DNA of 44,608 bases from Pseudomonadota bacterium (GCA_021783855.1 JAJXTL010000005.1:1-44608), one strand, 5' to 3'; numbered from the stretch's first letter, positions 1-8,098 are shown. Notes: generated by a model not told the origin, from the sequence alone. Numbers and translations are program-made.

Positions 1-4
1 CACT

Positions 5-97
5 CGGTTTCAAATGTCCGGTAGAACTGTTCATGCCAGACGCTTTTGACTTTAAGCTACATCACGCAGCACTTTTTGCACTTGGTGCTTGAAACCG
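5..97 (+). promoter_or_regulatory. Structured leader upstream of cbtB (inverted repeat)
   Basis: A 9-base inverted repeat (cggtttcaa at 5-13, ttgaaaccg at 89-97) encloses about 75 nt ahead of cbtB, with a small nested stem (agcac 68-72, gtgct 85-89). A cobalamin or metal riboswitch would make sense here, but I do not see the conserved B12-box or core motifs, and the left part of any such RNA would lie outside the window. It can only be called a possible 5' UTR structure. Confidence 0.25.
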
Positions 98-132
98 CCT
101 CCCTTAACTTTTACTAACCGAAGGAGTACACC

Positions 133-327
133 ATGCAGATTACAAATACCGTTGCCGTTGAGAATCTTGATAATTCGCTGCGCCGCCTTGCCACCTGGAC
201 CGCCAGGATTCTGTGGGCAGGCTGGATTCCGCTGGTATTGTTTTTAGTCTTCTTCACCGGCATGCCCGATATCCACAACGCGATGCACGGCGTGCGACAT
301 TCATCCACCTTCGTGCAATGTCACTAA
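133..327 (+). CDS. cbtB: CbtB-like small cobalt-uptake membrane protein
   Basis: This 64-residue protein has one hydrophobic segment (about residues 24-44) and a histidine-rich tail ending in Cys-His (HNAMHGVRHSSTF, then QCH). That arrangement is the signature of CbtB, the small subunit predicted to work with CbtA in cobalt uptake; CbtB proteins are usually about 60 residues and end in a similar H-rich, CH-terminated motif. The start is well supported by AGGAG six bases before the ATG at 133. It heads a cobalamin operon, which fits cobalt supply. The usual partner cbtA (a five-helix membrane protein) is not next to it; a different membrane protein follows. The family call rests on motif and context; transport itself is inferred. 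Confidence 0.75.
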   Translation: MQITNTVAVENLDNSLRRLATWTARILWAGWIPLVLFLVFFTGMPDIHNAMHGVRHSSTFVQCH

Positions 328-445
328 CGGGCATGGCGAATATGCCGCCCCTGATGATGAAACTCGCCATGTCCGTTTCCCTCACCTCAATCCTCTCCCG
401 GTGGGAGAGGAGGCAAACGAACGCTTGCGCGAGTTTCACGCTCAA
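326..445 (+). repeat. REP-like repeat, copy A
   Basis: Two hairpins follow the cbtB stop. The first pairs AACGGGCATGGCGA (326-339) with TCGCCATGTCCGTT (365-378), with one mismatch. The second is the CTCTCCC/GGGAGAG stem near 393-409, preceded by CCTCACCTCAATC and followed by AACGCTTGCGCGAGTTT. The same layout recurs at 25580-25740 and, diverged, at 33131-33600. Core fragments recur in the opposite orientation at 10405, 12360 and 13205. It separates cbtB from the next gene and could attenuate or stabilise the cbtB transcript. Confidence 0.8.
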
Positions 446-1441
446 ATGCGGCTGAACATGCGTGTGTTCAATGCGCTGCTGCCGATCGTGTTGGCCGCGC
501 TCGTGGTCTCGGCCGCCTTGCTGTTTGTGCGTTATTTTGTCTCCTACGAAGCGCCGGGTGAAAACTGGGCGCCCGCGAGTCCTGTTGCGGGTGAGCTTGC
601 CAGCTTTCAGGCCGATCTCGGACAGCCCGGCGTATACGATGTCAACGTGGAAAAGCTTTCATCCAAATTTCCGCTGTTGTTCGTGGAATACAAGTCGCCG
701 GGCACCGTGCTCAACACCCGCCTGAAATTACCCGATGGCAAGTTGCGACTCAAGATGCGTTTCGTGGATGAGGGGAAATACCGTATTGAGGTACGCTCGG
801 TATCCGGTACTGCGTATTTTGACCGGCAGTTTGAGGTGCAGACGCCGCTCTCCAAATATGCAGTGGACGTGCTGTATGTGGTATTGCTGCTCGCCGCAGG
901 ATTTTTGAGCGGGCACCAGTTGCGGCAACTTGCCGCGCCTGCGGTACTGTTTGCGGTGTTGTTAAGCGGTCAGCCTGCATCCGGCTTTGCCCATGAGATG
1001 GGGGAAGCGCATCACAGCGACGAAAAAAGCACGGGCAACCTGTCTTTGCGCTTCGTCAATCCCGGATATCAAGGGGTGGCGAATACTTCGCCGTTGCCTT
1101 GGGATATGCAGGTTCAGCAGCAAAATCTGTCCCTGACAGATGCGGCTGTTGATCTTCAGGTGATACACGGCGAATCGGGGCAGCCGGTGCTGGCACTGGC
1201 GGGCGTCATACCCGGCGATCTGTTGACGCTGCGCTATGCGCCGCCTGACGGTGCGGATTACAAGGTCGAGGCGCGTGTTGCCGACACCTCAGGGATGGCT
1301 GCGCCGCCGGTTTATGTTTCAGCGTGGGTGCATACCGGTGCAAAGTCGCCGACCGATGCACGCCATTGGTTGTCTTTCATGGTGTTGATGTTCCCGGCAC
1401 TGCTGGGGATGGCATGGGGTTACTGGAGAAAATCAGCATGA
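446..1441 (+). CDS. Membrane protein with two extracytoplasmic beta domains, candidate CbtB partner
   Basis: I do not recognise a named family. From the ATG at 446 the product is 331 residues; an ATG at 458 is also possible, and the frame stays open upstream to 401 only through the REP repeat. The protein has an N-terminal transmembrane helix, a roughly 100-residue beta-rich domain, two central helices ending in an FAHEMGEAHHSDE stretch that could bind metal, a second beta-rich Ig/FixH-like domain (about 210-305), and a final helix before YWRKSA. It sits between cbtB and the corrin genes, where cbtA would be expected, so a role in cobalt capture or delivery is plausible. It is not similar to CbtA (five helices, no large domains). 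Function is inferred from position only. Confidence 0.7.
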   Translation: MRLNMRVFNALLPIVLAALVVSAALLFVRYFVSYEAPGENWAPASPVAGELASFQADLGQPGVYDVNVEKLSSKFPLLFVEYKSPGTVLNTRLKLPDGKLRLKMRFVDEGKYRIEVRSVSGTAYFDRQFEVQTPLSKYAVDVLYVVLLLAAGFLSGHQLRQLAAPAVLFAVLLSGQPASGFAHEMGEAHHSDEKSTGNLSLRFVNPGYQGVANTSPLPWDMQVQQQNLSLTDAAVDLQVIHGESGQPVLALAGVIPGDLLTLRYAPPDGADYKVEARVADTSGMAAPPVYVSAWVHTGAKSPTDARHWLSFMVLMFPALLGMAWGYWRKSA

Positions 1442-1479
1442 TCGTAAAATTTGTATTCCCGACACTGGATATTTCATGA
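1438..1479 (+). CDS. 13-codon micro-ORF linking two genes
   Basis: ATG at 1438 overlaps the stop of the preceding gene (ATGA), reads 13 codons (MIVKFVFPTLDIS), and ends at a TGA that overlaps the cobM ATG (again ATGA, 1476-1479). cobM has no clear Shine-Dalgarno sequence, so this micro-ORF could carry terminating ribosomes across the 34-base gap. The arrangement is read directly from the sequence; its translation is a guess, and the peptide probably has no function of its own. Confidence 0.3.
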   Translation: MIVKFVFPTLDIS

Positions 1480-2285
1480 CGCCTGCACAGACAGGTAAAG
1501 TCTGGTTTGTCGGTGCAGGGCCGGGAGATCCTGATCTGATCACGGTCAAGGGGCGCGATCTTGTTGCCTGCGCGGGCGCTATTCTTTATGCCGGTTCGCT
1601 GGTGGCCGAAGCGACCACGCGCTGGGCCAGGGCCGGTTGCGAGATCGTCGATTCCAAGAGCATGGCGCTGGAAGAGATCACCGCCTGGCTGATAAACCAG
1701 GCAGCCCGCCATGAGGTCGTGGTGAGGTTGCAGACCGGCGATCCGACGCTGTACGGTGCGCTGATCGAAATGGTACAGCCGCTTGATGCCGCAGGGGTCG
1801 CCGTTGGCGTAGTGCCGGGCGTATCCTCGGCGATGGCCTCCGCTGCCGCCGCTTGCGAGAGCCTGACCCTGCCGGAGGTAACGCAGACAGTCATTCTGAC
1901 GCGCATGGAAGGTCGCACGCCGATGCCGGAGGGCGAAAGCTTGCGCGAATTGGCGGCGCATCACAGCACGCTGTGCATATTTCTTTCCATCACTTTGATG
2001 GGAGACGTCATCAAGTCATTGCTCGATGCAGGCTGGACGGACGACTCGCCCATTTTAGTGGTGCACAAGGCAAGCTGGCCGGATGAGGAAAAAATCGTCC
2101 GCGGCACGCTGGCCGACATACGGCAGTTGTGCCGCGAACAGAAGATCAACAGTCAGGCTATGATTATCGTCAGCCCCGCGCTGGGTGCGCGCAACTGGCC
2201 TGAATTGAAAAAATCAAAATTATATGATGAGACATTTACCCACCGCTTCCGTCGCGGAACCAAAAAGGAGTCGCAAGTTGAGTGA
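1476..2285 (+). CDS. cobM: Precorrin-4 / cobalt-precorrin-4 C11-methyltransferase
   Basis: CobM/CbiF moves a methyl group from S-adenosylmethionine to C-11 of the corrin precursor in the cytoplasm. The 269-residue product has the tetrapyrrole methylase fold: GAGPGD at residues 13-18 (SAM loop), a YAGSLV segment, RLQTGDPTLYGA in the middle, and VVPGVSSAMA. Length fits the family (about 250-260), with a basic C-terminal tail. No strong ribosome-binding site precedes the ATG; translation is probably coupled to upstream reading. Its 3' end overlaps cbiX by 8 bases. With cbiX, cbiD and cbiG beside it, the substrate is most likely the cobalt-containing intermediate. Confidence 0.95.
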   Translation: MTPAQTGKVWFVGAGPGDPDLITVKGRDLVACAGAILYAGSLVAEATTRWARAGCEIVDSKSMALEEITAWLINQAARHEVVVRLQTGDPTLYGALIEMVQPLDAAGVAVGVVPGVSSAMASAAAACESLTLPEVTQTVILTRMEGRTPMPEGESLRELAAHHSTLCIFLSITLMGDVIKSLLDAGWTDDSPILVVHKASWPDEEKIVRGTLADIRQLCREQKINSQAMIIVSPALGARNWPELKKSKLYDETFTHRFRRGTKKESQVE

Positions 2286-3114
2286 AACAATATTATTGAT
2301 AGGGCACGGTTCGAGAAATGCGGAAGGAAACCGCGAGATCGAGGCTTTCGCAGAACTGTGGCGCAAACGTCAGCCGCAGTGGCGCATCGAAGTGTGTTTT
2401 ATCGAGTTCGCCGATGTGTTGCTCGATGGCGGGCTTGATCGCGCAGCACTCAACGCATCGCGTGTTATCGTCGTGCCGCTGATTCTGAACGCGGCGGGGC
2501 ATGTCAAGATGGAGGCTCCAGAGCATATTGCCAAGGCGCGCTTGCGTCATCCGGATACCGAATTTTTGTATGTACCGAACCTCGGGGCGGATGACCGTAT
2601 CCTGAAAATCCTGAAGCGCAATCTGAACAAGGCGATGAGCGCACTGGATATGCCGGACCCGAAAAATACCGGTGTCATTATTCTCGGGCGCGGTTCATCC
2701 GATCGCGCCGCCAACGGCGAGGTGGCCAAGATGGCACGCTGGCTGCTCGAAGAGACGCATCATGAACTGGTTGACATCGCGTTTACCGGCATCACTTTTC
2801 CGCGCCTGGAGGCGGTTGTACAACGTCAGGTGAAACTCGGCATGATGCAGATTGCCGTGCTGCCCTACTATCTGTTCACCGGTACGCTGATCGAGCGTAT
2901 CAGCCGTCAGGTTGAACACCTGCGCCTGCAATACCCGCAAGTGCGTTTTGCGTCTAGCAGCTATTTCGGTTTCGAGGATGAGATATTCCAGCTGCTGGAC
3001 GAGCGCGTACAGGCAGTTCAGGACGGATCAAGCCAGCAGGGCACGATGCCGTGCGACGGCTGCAAGTACCGGGAATTTGCCGAAGAACACGGCGACCATC
3101 ATCATCATGAATAA
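2278..3114 (+). CDS. cbiX: Sirohydrochlorin cobaltochelatase, two-domain CbiX
   Basis: CbiX inserts cobalt into sirohydrochlorin, the first committed step of the anaerobic cobalamin route. The TTG at 2278 is chosen as start because AAAAGGAG lies just upstream and the protein then begins with SETILLIGHGSRN, the canonical first strand with the metal-binding histidine; the frame is open further upstream but without family similarity. At 278 residues it is the long, duplicated form: the second half repeats the chelatase fold (GVIILGRGSSD, then VLPYYLFTGTLIER). It ends CDGCKYREFAEEHGDHHHHE, a metal-binding tail often seen in CbiX. It overlaps cobM and cbiC by 8 bases each, so translation is probably coupled. 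Confidence 0.93.
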   Translation: MSETILLIGHGSRNAEGNREIEAFAELWRKRQPQWRIEVCFIEFADVLLDGGLDRAALNASRVIVVPLILNAAGHVKMEAPEHIAKARLRHPDTEFLYVPNLGADDRILKILKRNLNKAMSALDMPDPKNTGVIILGRGSSDRAANGEVAKMARWLLEETHHELVDIAFTGITFPRLEAVVQRQVKLGMMQIAVLPYYLFTGTLIERISRQVEHLRLQYPQVRFASSSYFGFEDEIFQLLDERVQAVQDGSSQQGTMPCDGCKYREFAEEHGDHHHHE

Positions 3115-3790
3115 TCTGCAAAACACCGTTACCGAACAGTTAACCCAGGCAGGCCGGCAGATCGAACACGATTCCTTTGCAATCGTCGATGCCGAGGCGG
3201 GGCCGCATGCGTACAACCCCGAGCAGTGGCAGGTGGTGCGGCGCATCATCCATGCGACCGCCGACTTTGAATTTAACGGACTGACGCGTTTTCATCCTGA
3301 CGCGATCAAAGCCGGGCTGCAAGCCGTGGCGCGGGGCGCGCCCATTGTTGCCGATGTGGAAATGATCTGTGTCGGTTTGTCGAAACCGCGTCTGGCGCAT
3401 TTTGGCAGCAGTGCGTACCAGTTTATTTCCGATGAAGATGTGATTGCACAGGCCAAAGTCGAGAACAGCACCCGCGCGGTGCAGGCCATGCGTAAGGCAA
3501 ATGAACAGGGACGGCTGGAGGGCGGCATCGTCGCCATTGGCAATGCGCCCACCGCGTTGCTGGAAGTGCTGCGTCTGATACGCGAACAAGGCGTCCGGCC
3601 TGCGCTCATCGTCGGCATGCCGGTAGGATTCGTCTCTGCCGCAGAATCGAAAGCGCTGCTCAGTGAGCTTGCAGATATTCCGTGGATCATCATCGAGGGG
3701 CGCAAGGGCGGATCGACCCTGGTGGTTGCGACCCTGCACGCGATTCTGGCGCTGACGGAAGCTGAGCAAAAGGCGACGGTTTCATCATAA
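3107..3790 (+). CDS. cbiC: Precorrin-8X / cobalt-precorrin-8 methylmutase
   Basis: CbiC (CobH) moves the methyl group from C-11 to C-12, giving (cobyr)inic acid. The 227-residue protein carries the family's catalytic histidine (RRIIHATADFEF, His49), VADVEMICVGL, GNAPTALLEVL and the C-terminal GMPVGFVSAAESK and GRKGGSTLVVATLHA motifs. The ATG at 3107 overlaps the His-rich end of cbiX by 8 bases; the frame extends further upstream only as a shadow of cbiX. Its stop is joined to the cbiD start (TAATG). Length is normal and no residues look missing. Confidence 0.95.
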   Translation: MNNLQNTVTEQLTQAGRQIEHDSFAIVDAEAGPHAYNPEQWQVVRRIIHATADFEFNGLTRFHPDAIKAGLQAVARGAPIVADVEMICVGLSKPRLAHFGSSAYQFISDEDVIAQAKVENSTRAVQAMRKANEQGRLEGGIVAIGNAPTALLEVLRLIREQGVRPALIVGMPVGFVSAAESKALLSELADIPWIIIEGRKGGSTLVVATLHAILALTEAEQKATVSS

Positions 3791-4896
3791 TGGAAACGCC
3801 TAAGACCAAAGGGACGCGCAAGGGATTTACCACCGGGGCCTGTTCGGCTGCGGCGGCGCGCGCGGCAACCCTGGGTCTGGTTGCGGGCAGAGTGCCTGAT
3901 GAAATTGACTGCCATTTGCCCAATGGTCAAATCGTGAGTTTTGCCGTCACCGAGGGTTATTGCCGGGACGGGCATGCGCATGCGGTGGTCATTAAGGATG
4001 CAGGCGATGATCCGGACGTCACCGACAAGGCGCATCTCACCGCCGACGTGCGCCTGCTGCCGGATAACCCCGATGCGGTGTTGCTCAAGGGCGGGGCGGG
4101 GGTGGGGCTGGTCACCATGCGCGGACTGGGTCTTGAAGTCGGCGGCCCTGCGATCAACCCGGTGCCGCACCGCAACATCATCGATAACGTGCGCGCCGCA
4201 GCAGGATCGCTGTTGAGCCGGGAGGGGCTTGAAGTGACCATCTCGGTGCCGGGCGGCGAAGAAATGGCCAAGCGGACCCTGAACGCGCGTCTGGGTATCC
4301 TGAACGGCATCTCGATACTCGGTACCACCGGCATCGTGCATCCCTATTCCACCGCCGCATTCCGCGCCAGCGTGATTCAGGGCATCGAAGTCGCGGCAAG
4401 ACAGGGGCTGGATACGGTGGTGCTCACCACCGGAGGTCGCACCGAAAAATTCGTCATGCGCGAATTGCCCGAACTCGAACAGTTATGCTTCGTGCAGATG
4501 GGCGATTTTCTGAGATACGCGCTGGATACCTCGGTTGAACAGGGCATTCGTCATGTGGTGATCGGCGGCATGGTGGGCAAGCTTACCAAGATGGCGCAGG
4601 GTGAGACCATTACGCACGCGGGCCGCAACGCGGTGGACACCGACCTGGTTGCGGATATTGCCGCCGCCGTCGGTGCACCACCGGAAATATGTGCGGAAAT
4701 ACGGGCGGCTGAAACGGCGCGTTTTGGTGCGGAACAGATGGAGCAACTGGGCCTAGCGCATGCGTTTCATCTTGAGCTTGGACGCCGCGTGATCGCCACC
4801 TTGGCCTCGCGTTATCCGGATAAATTCACCCTGAAAGTGCTGATTTGCGACTTTGAGGGCAACAAAATTGCTGAGGTAAATCAAGATAATGACTGA
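3790..4896 (+). CDS. cbiD: Cobalt-precorrin-5B C1-methyltransferase
   Basis: CbiD methylates C-1 of cobalt-precorrin-5B using SAM and is a marker of the oxygen-independent pathway. The 368-residue product begins with the typical RKGFTTGACSAAAARAA segment, followed by KDAGDDPDVTDKAHL, GAGVGLVTMRGL, INPVPHRNI and VVIGGMVGKLTKMAQG, all family hallmarks. The ATG overlaps the cbiC stop by one base, and the gene runs 8 bases into cbiET. Its presence with CbiX and CbiG shows that cobalt enters early here. Confidence 0.96.
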   Translation: METPKTKGTRKGFTTGACSAAAARAATLGLVAGRVPDEIDCHLPNGQIVSFAVTEGYCRDGHAHAVVIKDAGDDPDVTDKAHLTADVRLLPDNPDAVLLKGGAGVGLVTMRGLGLEVGGPAINPVPHRNIIDNVRAAAGSLLSREGLEVTISVPGGEEMAKRTLNARLGILNGISILGTTGIVHPYSTAAFRASVIQGIEVAARQGLDTVVLTTGGRTEKFVMRELPELEQLCFVQMGDFLRYALDTSVEQGIRHVVIGGMVGKLTKMAQGETITHAGRNAVDTDLVADIAAAVGAPPEICAEIRAAETARFGAEQMEQLGLAHAFHLELGRRVIATLASRYPDKFTLKVLICDFEGNKIAEVNQDND

Positions 4897-6169
4897 ACCT
4901 TGCCGCATCATCGGCGTGCTGGATAACGCTGCTGCGGGCCTGACTCCTGAGGCACTCGTGTTTTTGCAATCGGCTGATCTCGTGATCGGTGCAGCACGCA
5001 CGCTGTCGCTGTTTGAGTTTTCAGCCCATGCCGAACAGCGCGATATGGGCGGGCAGTTGAGCCGCGTTGCGGAATGGGTCGCCGAAGCGAGAGACGCAGG
5101 ACGGCGCGTCGTGGTGCTGGCGACCGGCGATCCGCTGTGCCACGGCATCGCATCCTTTTTGATCGGCAAACTCGGTCTGGATGCCTGCGAGGTGTTGCCT
5201 AACGTATCCACGCTGCAATGGGCCTGCGCCCGGTTCGGTCTGGCGTGGACGGATGCGAAAATCTGCTCGGTGCACAGCAAAGATGCCGGCGAGTGGTCAA
5301 TTGGCGCCACGCCGGAACACGGCCTGTATGCGCTGCTGCAGGCCGTGCGTTGCCACGACCTGCTGGCGGTGTTCACCAGCCCCGAGAATACCCCGGCGCG
5401 CATCGCGCGCGCGCTGACCCTCGAAGGGCTGGGCGATGCGTTTCAGATGAGCGTCGCGAGCCGGATTTTTCAAGCTGAACACGAAAAAACAACCGGTCCG
5501 CTGCCTGTGGCGCAGTGCGTTGATCTCATCTTTGATGATCCGAATATGGTGATGCTGCAACGCTGCAAGCCGCGCAAGGACGACGTGTTGTTCGGTCTGG
5601 AAGACGCGGCATTCCTGCAACGCAAACCGGACAAGGGACTGATTACCAAGCGCGAGGTTCGCGCTGTGTCGCTGGCGCGCATGCAGTTGCACAGGAACAG
5701 CATCGTCTGGGACATCGGTGCCGGTTCAGGTGCGGTCGGTCTGGAAGCGGCGCGCCTGTGTTCAGGCGGGCATGTGTATGCCGTCGAGAAAAATATCGAT
5801 GATGCGGCGATTGCATCGCAAAACCGGCAGCGCATGGGCGCCTCCAATTACACGCTGATCAACGATAAAGCGCCGTCCGGGATGGAGGCGTGGCCCGATC
5901 CCGATGCCATTTTCATCGGCGGTTCGGGCGGCGAACTGGACGAATTGATAAAACTTGGATTGCAACGATTAAAACCGGATGGCTGGCTGATTATGAATTT
6001 TGTGACGTTTGAAAATCTGAATGTGGCACTCTCGACACTGGGTGCGCTGGGCGCAATCTGGGATGTTACGCAACTGCAAGCGTCGCGCAGTCAGCCGATT
6101 TTGCATATGCGCCGGCTGCAGGCGGAAAATCCGGTGTGGATCGTCTCCGCGCAAAGAGGTCAGGCATGA
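4889..6169 (+). CDS. cbiET: Bifunctional cobalt-precorrin-7 C5-methyltransferase / C15-methyltransferase (decarboxylating)
   Basis: This is the fused CbiE-CbiT form (CobL): 426 residues. The N-terminal half is a tetrapyrrole methylase (about 1-205; VLATGDPLCHG and VLPNVSTLQWACARFGL, then VFTSPENTPARI). The C-terminal half is a Rossmann methyltransferase (about 235-420; SIVWDIGAGSGAVGLEAARL is the SAM loop, then VYAVEKN and IFIGGSGGELDELI). Together they methylate C-5 and C-15 and remove the C-12 acetate carboxyl. It starts 8 bases inside cbiD and ends 4 bases into cobI. Both active domains look complete. Confidence 0.96.
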   Translation: MTEPCRIIGVLDNAAAGLTPEALVFLQSADLVIGAARTLSLFEFSAHAEQRDMGGQLSRVAEWVAEARDAGRRVVVLATGDPLCHGIASFLIGKLGLDACEVLPNVSTLQWACARFGLAWTDAKICSVHSKDAGEWSIGATPEHGLYALLQAVRCHDLLAVFTSPENTPARIARALTLEGLGDAFQMSVASRIFQAEHEKTTGPLPVAQCVDLIFDDPNMVMLQRCKPRKDDVLFGLEDAAFLQRKPDKGLITKREVRAVSLARMQLHRNSIVWDIGAGSGAVGLEAARLCSGGHVYAVEKNIDDAAIASQNRQRMGASNYTLINDKAPSGMEAWPDPDAIFIGGSGGELDELIKLGLQRLKPDGWLIMNFVTFENLNVALSTLGALGAIWDVTQLQASRSQPILHMRRLQAENPVWIVSAQRGQA

Positions 6170-6942
6170 GTGCGCAGATCGGCAAACTATTCGGCGTCTC
6201 GCTGGGGCCGGGCGACCCGGGATTGATTACGCGCCGCGCCTGGGAAGTGATGCAAAGCGACGTGCATTGGACTTACCCGGTGCGCAGCCGCAGCAGCGAG
6301 AGTTATGCGCTGGGCATTGCAGAGCGTGCGGGGTTGAGCCTTCCTGAAAATCACAGTCCGCTGCTTTTCCCGATGACTCACGACGCGGCAAAGCTGGGGT
6401 TTTACTGGCTGGAGGCGGCGCAGACCGTGCTGTCCATATTGCAGGCGGGACGCGATGTCGCCTTTCTGGTCGAGGGGGATGCCTCGACCTATTCCACGTT
6501 CGGCCATCTGGCGCGCACCCTCAAAGCACTGGATGCTTCGATCGAGATCGAGGTCATCGCCGGCGTGCCGTCGTTTCATGCCGCCGCTGCAAGCTTGCAG
6601 GAGCCGCTGGCCGATGTGGACGACATGCTGGCCATCGTGCCGGCAGGTTACGGTATTGAGATGCTGGAACGGTTGCTGGATGATTTCGACACGCTGGTGT
6701 TGCTCAAGGTCAAACCCATATTAAACGATATTATTGATTTGCTCGCGCGCAAAAATCTGCTGGCGCACAGCTGTTTCATCGAAAAATCCGGCGCGCCGGA
6801 AGAGCGCATTGTGCGCGATGTGGCAAGTTTAAAAGGAGAAAAAGTGAATTATCTGTCCTTGTTGATCGTCAAAAATCCGGGAAGGCCGCGCGGCGAAATC
6901 GCACGCGGTTGCCGCAAGGTGGTGCGGGTGGAAGAACAATGA
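6166..6942 (+). CDS. cobI: Precorrin-2 / cobalt-factor II C20-methyltransferase
   Basis: CobI/CbiL adds the C-20 methyl group. The ATG at 6166 (ATGA overlap with cbiET) gives 258 residues beginning SAQIGKLFGVSLGPGDPGLIT, the usual first strand and SAM loop; an in-frame ATG 30 bases upstream lies inside cbiET and is less likely. Other family marks are VAFLVEGDASTYSTFGHL, VIAGVPSFHAAAA and a C-terminal YLSLLIVKNP. It overlaps cbiG by 4 bases. The chain of 4- to 8-base overlaps from cobM onward points to one polycistronic mRNA. Confidence 0.95.
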   Translation: MSAQIGKLFGVSLGPGDPGLITRRAWEVMQSDVHWTYPVRSRSSESYALGIAERAGLSLPENHSPLLFPMTHDAAKLGFYWLEAAQTVLSILQAGRDVAFLVEGDASTYSTFGHLARTLKALDASIEIEVIAGVPSFHAAAASLQEPLADVDDMLAIVPAGYGIEMLERLLDDFDTLVLLKVKPILNDIIDLLARKNLLAHSCFIEKSGAPEERIVRDVASLKGEKVNYLSLLIVKNPGRPRGEIARGCRKVVRVEEQ

Positions 6943-7676
6943 CAGAGCCACGCGTAGCCCTGGTCGCAATCACCAAGCATGGCGCCGCGCGCGCACTGCA
7001 ACTCGCCCCGCAACTGCCCGAGGCAAGCGTTGTTGTGTCGGAAAAGTTCGCGGCGACCATGCAGGGTTTATCCAATCCTGTGCGGGTCTATCAGGGCGCA
7101 TTGAGCGCGCAGATCGCCGCATTGTTTTCGGATTTTGACCAGATCGTATTTTTCGTGTCTCTGGGTGCCGTGGTGCGACTGATTGCACCGCACATCAAAT
7201 CCAAGGATGAAGACCCCGGCGTGCTGGTGGTGGATGACGCCGCGCAGTTCGTCATTCCCGTTTTGTCCGGGCATGTGGGTGGCGCGAATGCCTATGCCGA
7301 ACAGGTGGCAGCCTTGTTGGGCGCGGTGCCGGTGCTGACCACGGCATCGGATGTAGGCAAAACCATCGCGGTGGATATCCTCGGGCGCGAACTGGGCTGG
7401 CAGGTCGAATGTCCCAAGATCAACATCACGCGCGTCTCGGCTGCTGTGGTGAATGAAGAGCCGATTGCCTTCGTGCAGGAAGCGGGCGACAAAAACTGGT
7501 GGACCCGACCCACACCGCTGCCTGCCAACATCAAGGTATTCGGCAGTTTTGCAGAAGTGGATCTGGATCAATTCCGTGCGGTGTTGTGGGTGACGCGCCG
7601 CGATATTCCGGAAGACATCTGGCAGCGATTGACCGAGCGTCTGGTGGTGTATCGTCCGCCGGCGATTCAAGCGTGA
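6939..7676 (+). CDS. cbiG: Cobalt-precorrin-5A hydrolase, N-terminal and middle domains (CbiG)
   Basis: CbiG opens the delta-lactone of cobalt-precorrin-5A and releases acetaldehyde. This 245-residue protein carries CbiG_N (about 45-135; FFVSLGAVVRLIAPH, GVLVVDDAAQFVIPVLSGH, GGANAYAEQVA) and the variable middle domain (to about 240). The third standard domain (CobE/CbiG_C) is encoded by the next gene, starting at a GTG that overlaps this stop (GTGA). CbiG is therefore split into two chains. The start chosen, ATG 6939, overlaps the cobI stop (ATGA) and leads straight into TEPRVALVAITKHG. Confidence 0.9.
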   Translation: MTEPRVALVAITKHGAARALQLAPQLPEASVVVSEKFAATMQGLSNPVRVYQGALSAQIAALFSDFDQIVFFVSLGAVVRLIAPHIKSKDEDPGVLVVDDAAQFVIPVLSGHVGGANAYAEQVAALLGAVPVLTTASDVGKTIAVDILGRELGWQVECPKINITRVSAAVVNEEPIAFVQEAGDKNWWTRPTPLPANIKVFGSFAEVDLDQFRAVLWVTRRDIPEDIWQRLTERLVVYRPPAIQA

Positions 7677-8098
7677 ATCGCGATGAATTAAACCGGAACG
7701 TGAATCACGTTGCGCTGGGCATAGGTTGCGACCGGGGCGCCGCCTTGCAAACGCTGCAAACTGCGGTAGCACATGCCTTGTCGCTGGCAGGGCTGGCTCA
7801 TGATGCAGTGACTGTCTGCGCCAGCATAGACAGGAAGAATGATGAAGTCGCGCTGTTGCAGTTGTGCGAACAACAGCGCTGGCCGTTGCAGTTCTACAGC
7901 GCAGCACAATTGGCCGGGGTTGCGGTACCGAACCCTTCAGAGGTGGTACGAAAGTATATGGGTACGCCCGCTGTGGCGGAGGCGGCTGCGATGCTTGCGG
8001 CCAATACCGATATGGCAGGCCTGCTGGTTGAGAAATATAAATATTGCGGCGTTGACGGCAAAAACGCCACGGTTTCAATTGCGAGGATAACAGAATGA
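7673..8098 (+). CDS. cobE: CobE / CbiG C-terminal domain protein
   Basis: This 141-residue protein is the CobE/CbiG_C domain as a separate chain: HVALGIGCDRGAALQTL at the start, AVTVCASIDRKNDE, then AVPNPSEVVRKYMGTPAVAEAAAML and LLVEKYKYCGVDGKNATVSIARI. The start is taken as the GTG at 7673, which overlaps the stop of the N-terminal part (GTGA). In the anaerobic pathway this domain is part of CbiG; alone it is called CobE, whose exact role is unsettled. Given the neighbour, it most likely completes a two-chain CbiG. Confidence 0.88.
   Translation: MNRDELNRNVNHVALGIGCDRGAALQTLQTAVAHALSLAGLAHDAVTVCASIDRKNDEVALLQLCEQQRWPLQFYSAAQLAGVAVPNPSEVVRKYMGTPAVAEAAAMLAANTDMAGLLVEKYKYCGVDGKNATVSIARITE

Noticed and set aside
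1..132. Cobalamin riboswitch upstream of cbtB
   Set aside because: No B12-box-like core or other conserved motif could be found; only the end of such an RNA could fit in the window.
254..445. Minus-strand ORF sharing KLAQAFV...RERIEVRET with the one at 25567-25752
   Set aside because: The similarity comes from the REP repeat, not from a conserved protein.
2912..3106. Longer start for cbiC inside cbiX
   Set aside because: The extra N-terminus is a shadow of the cbiX frame; family similarity begins at the ATG at 3107.
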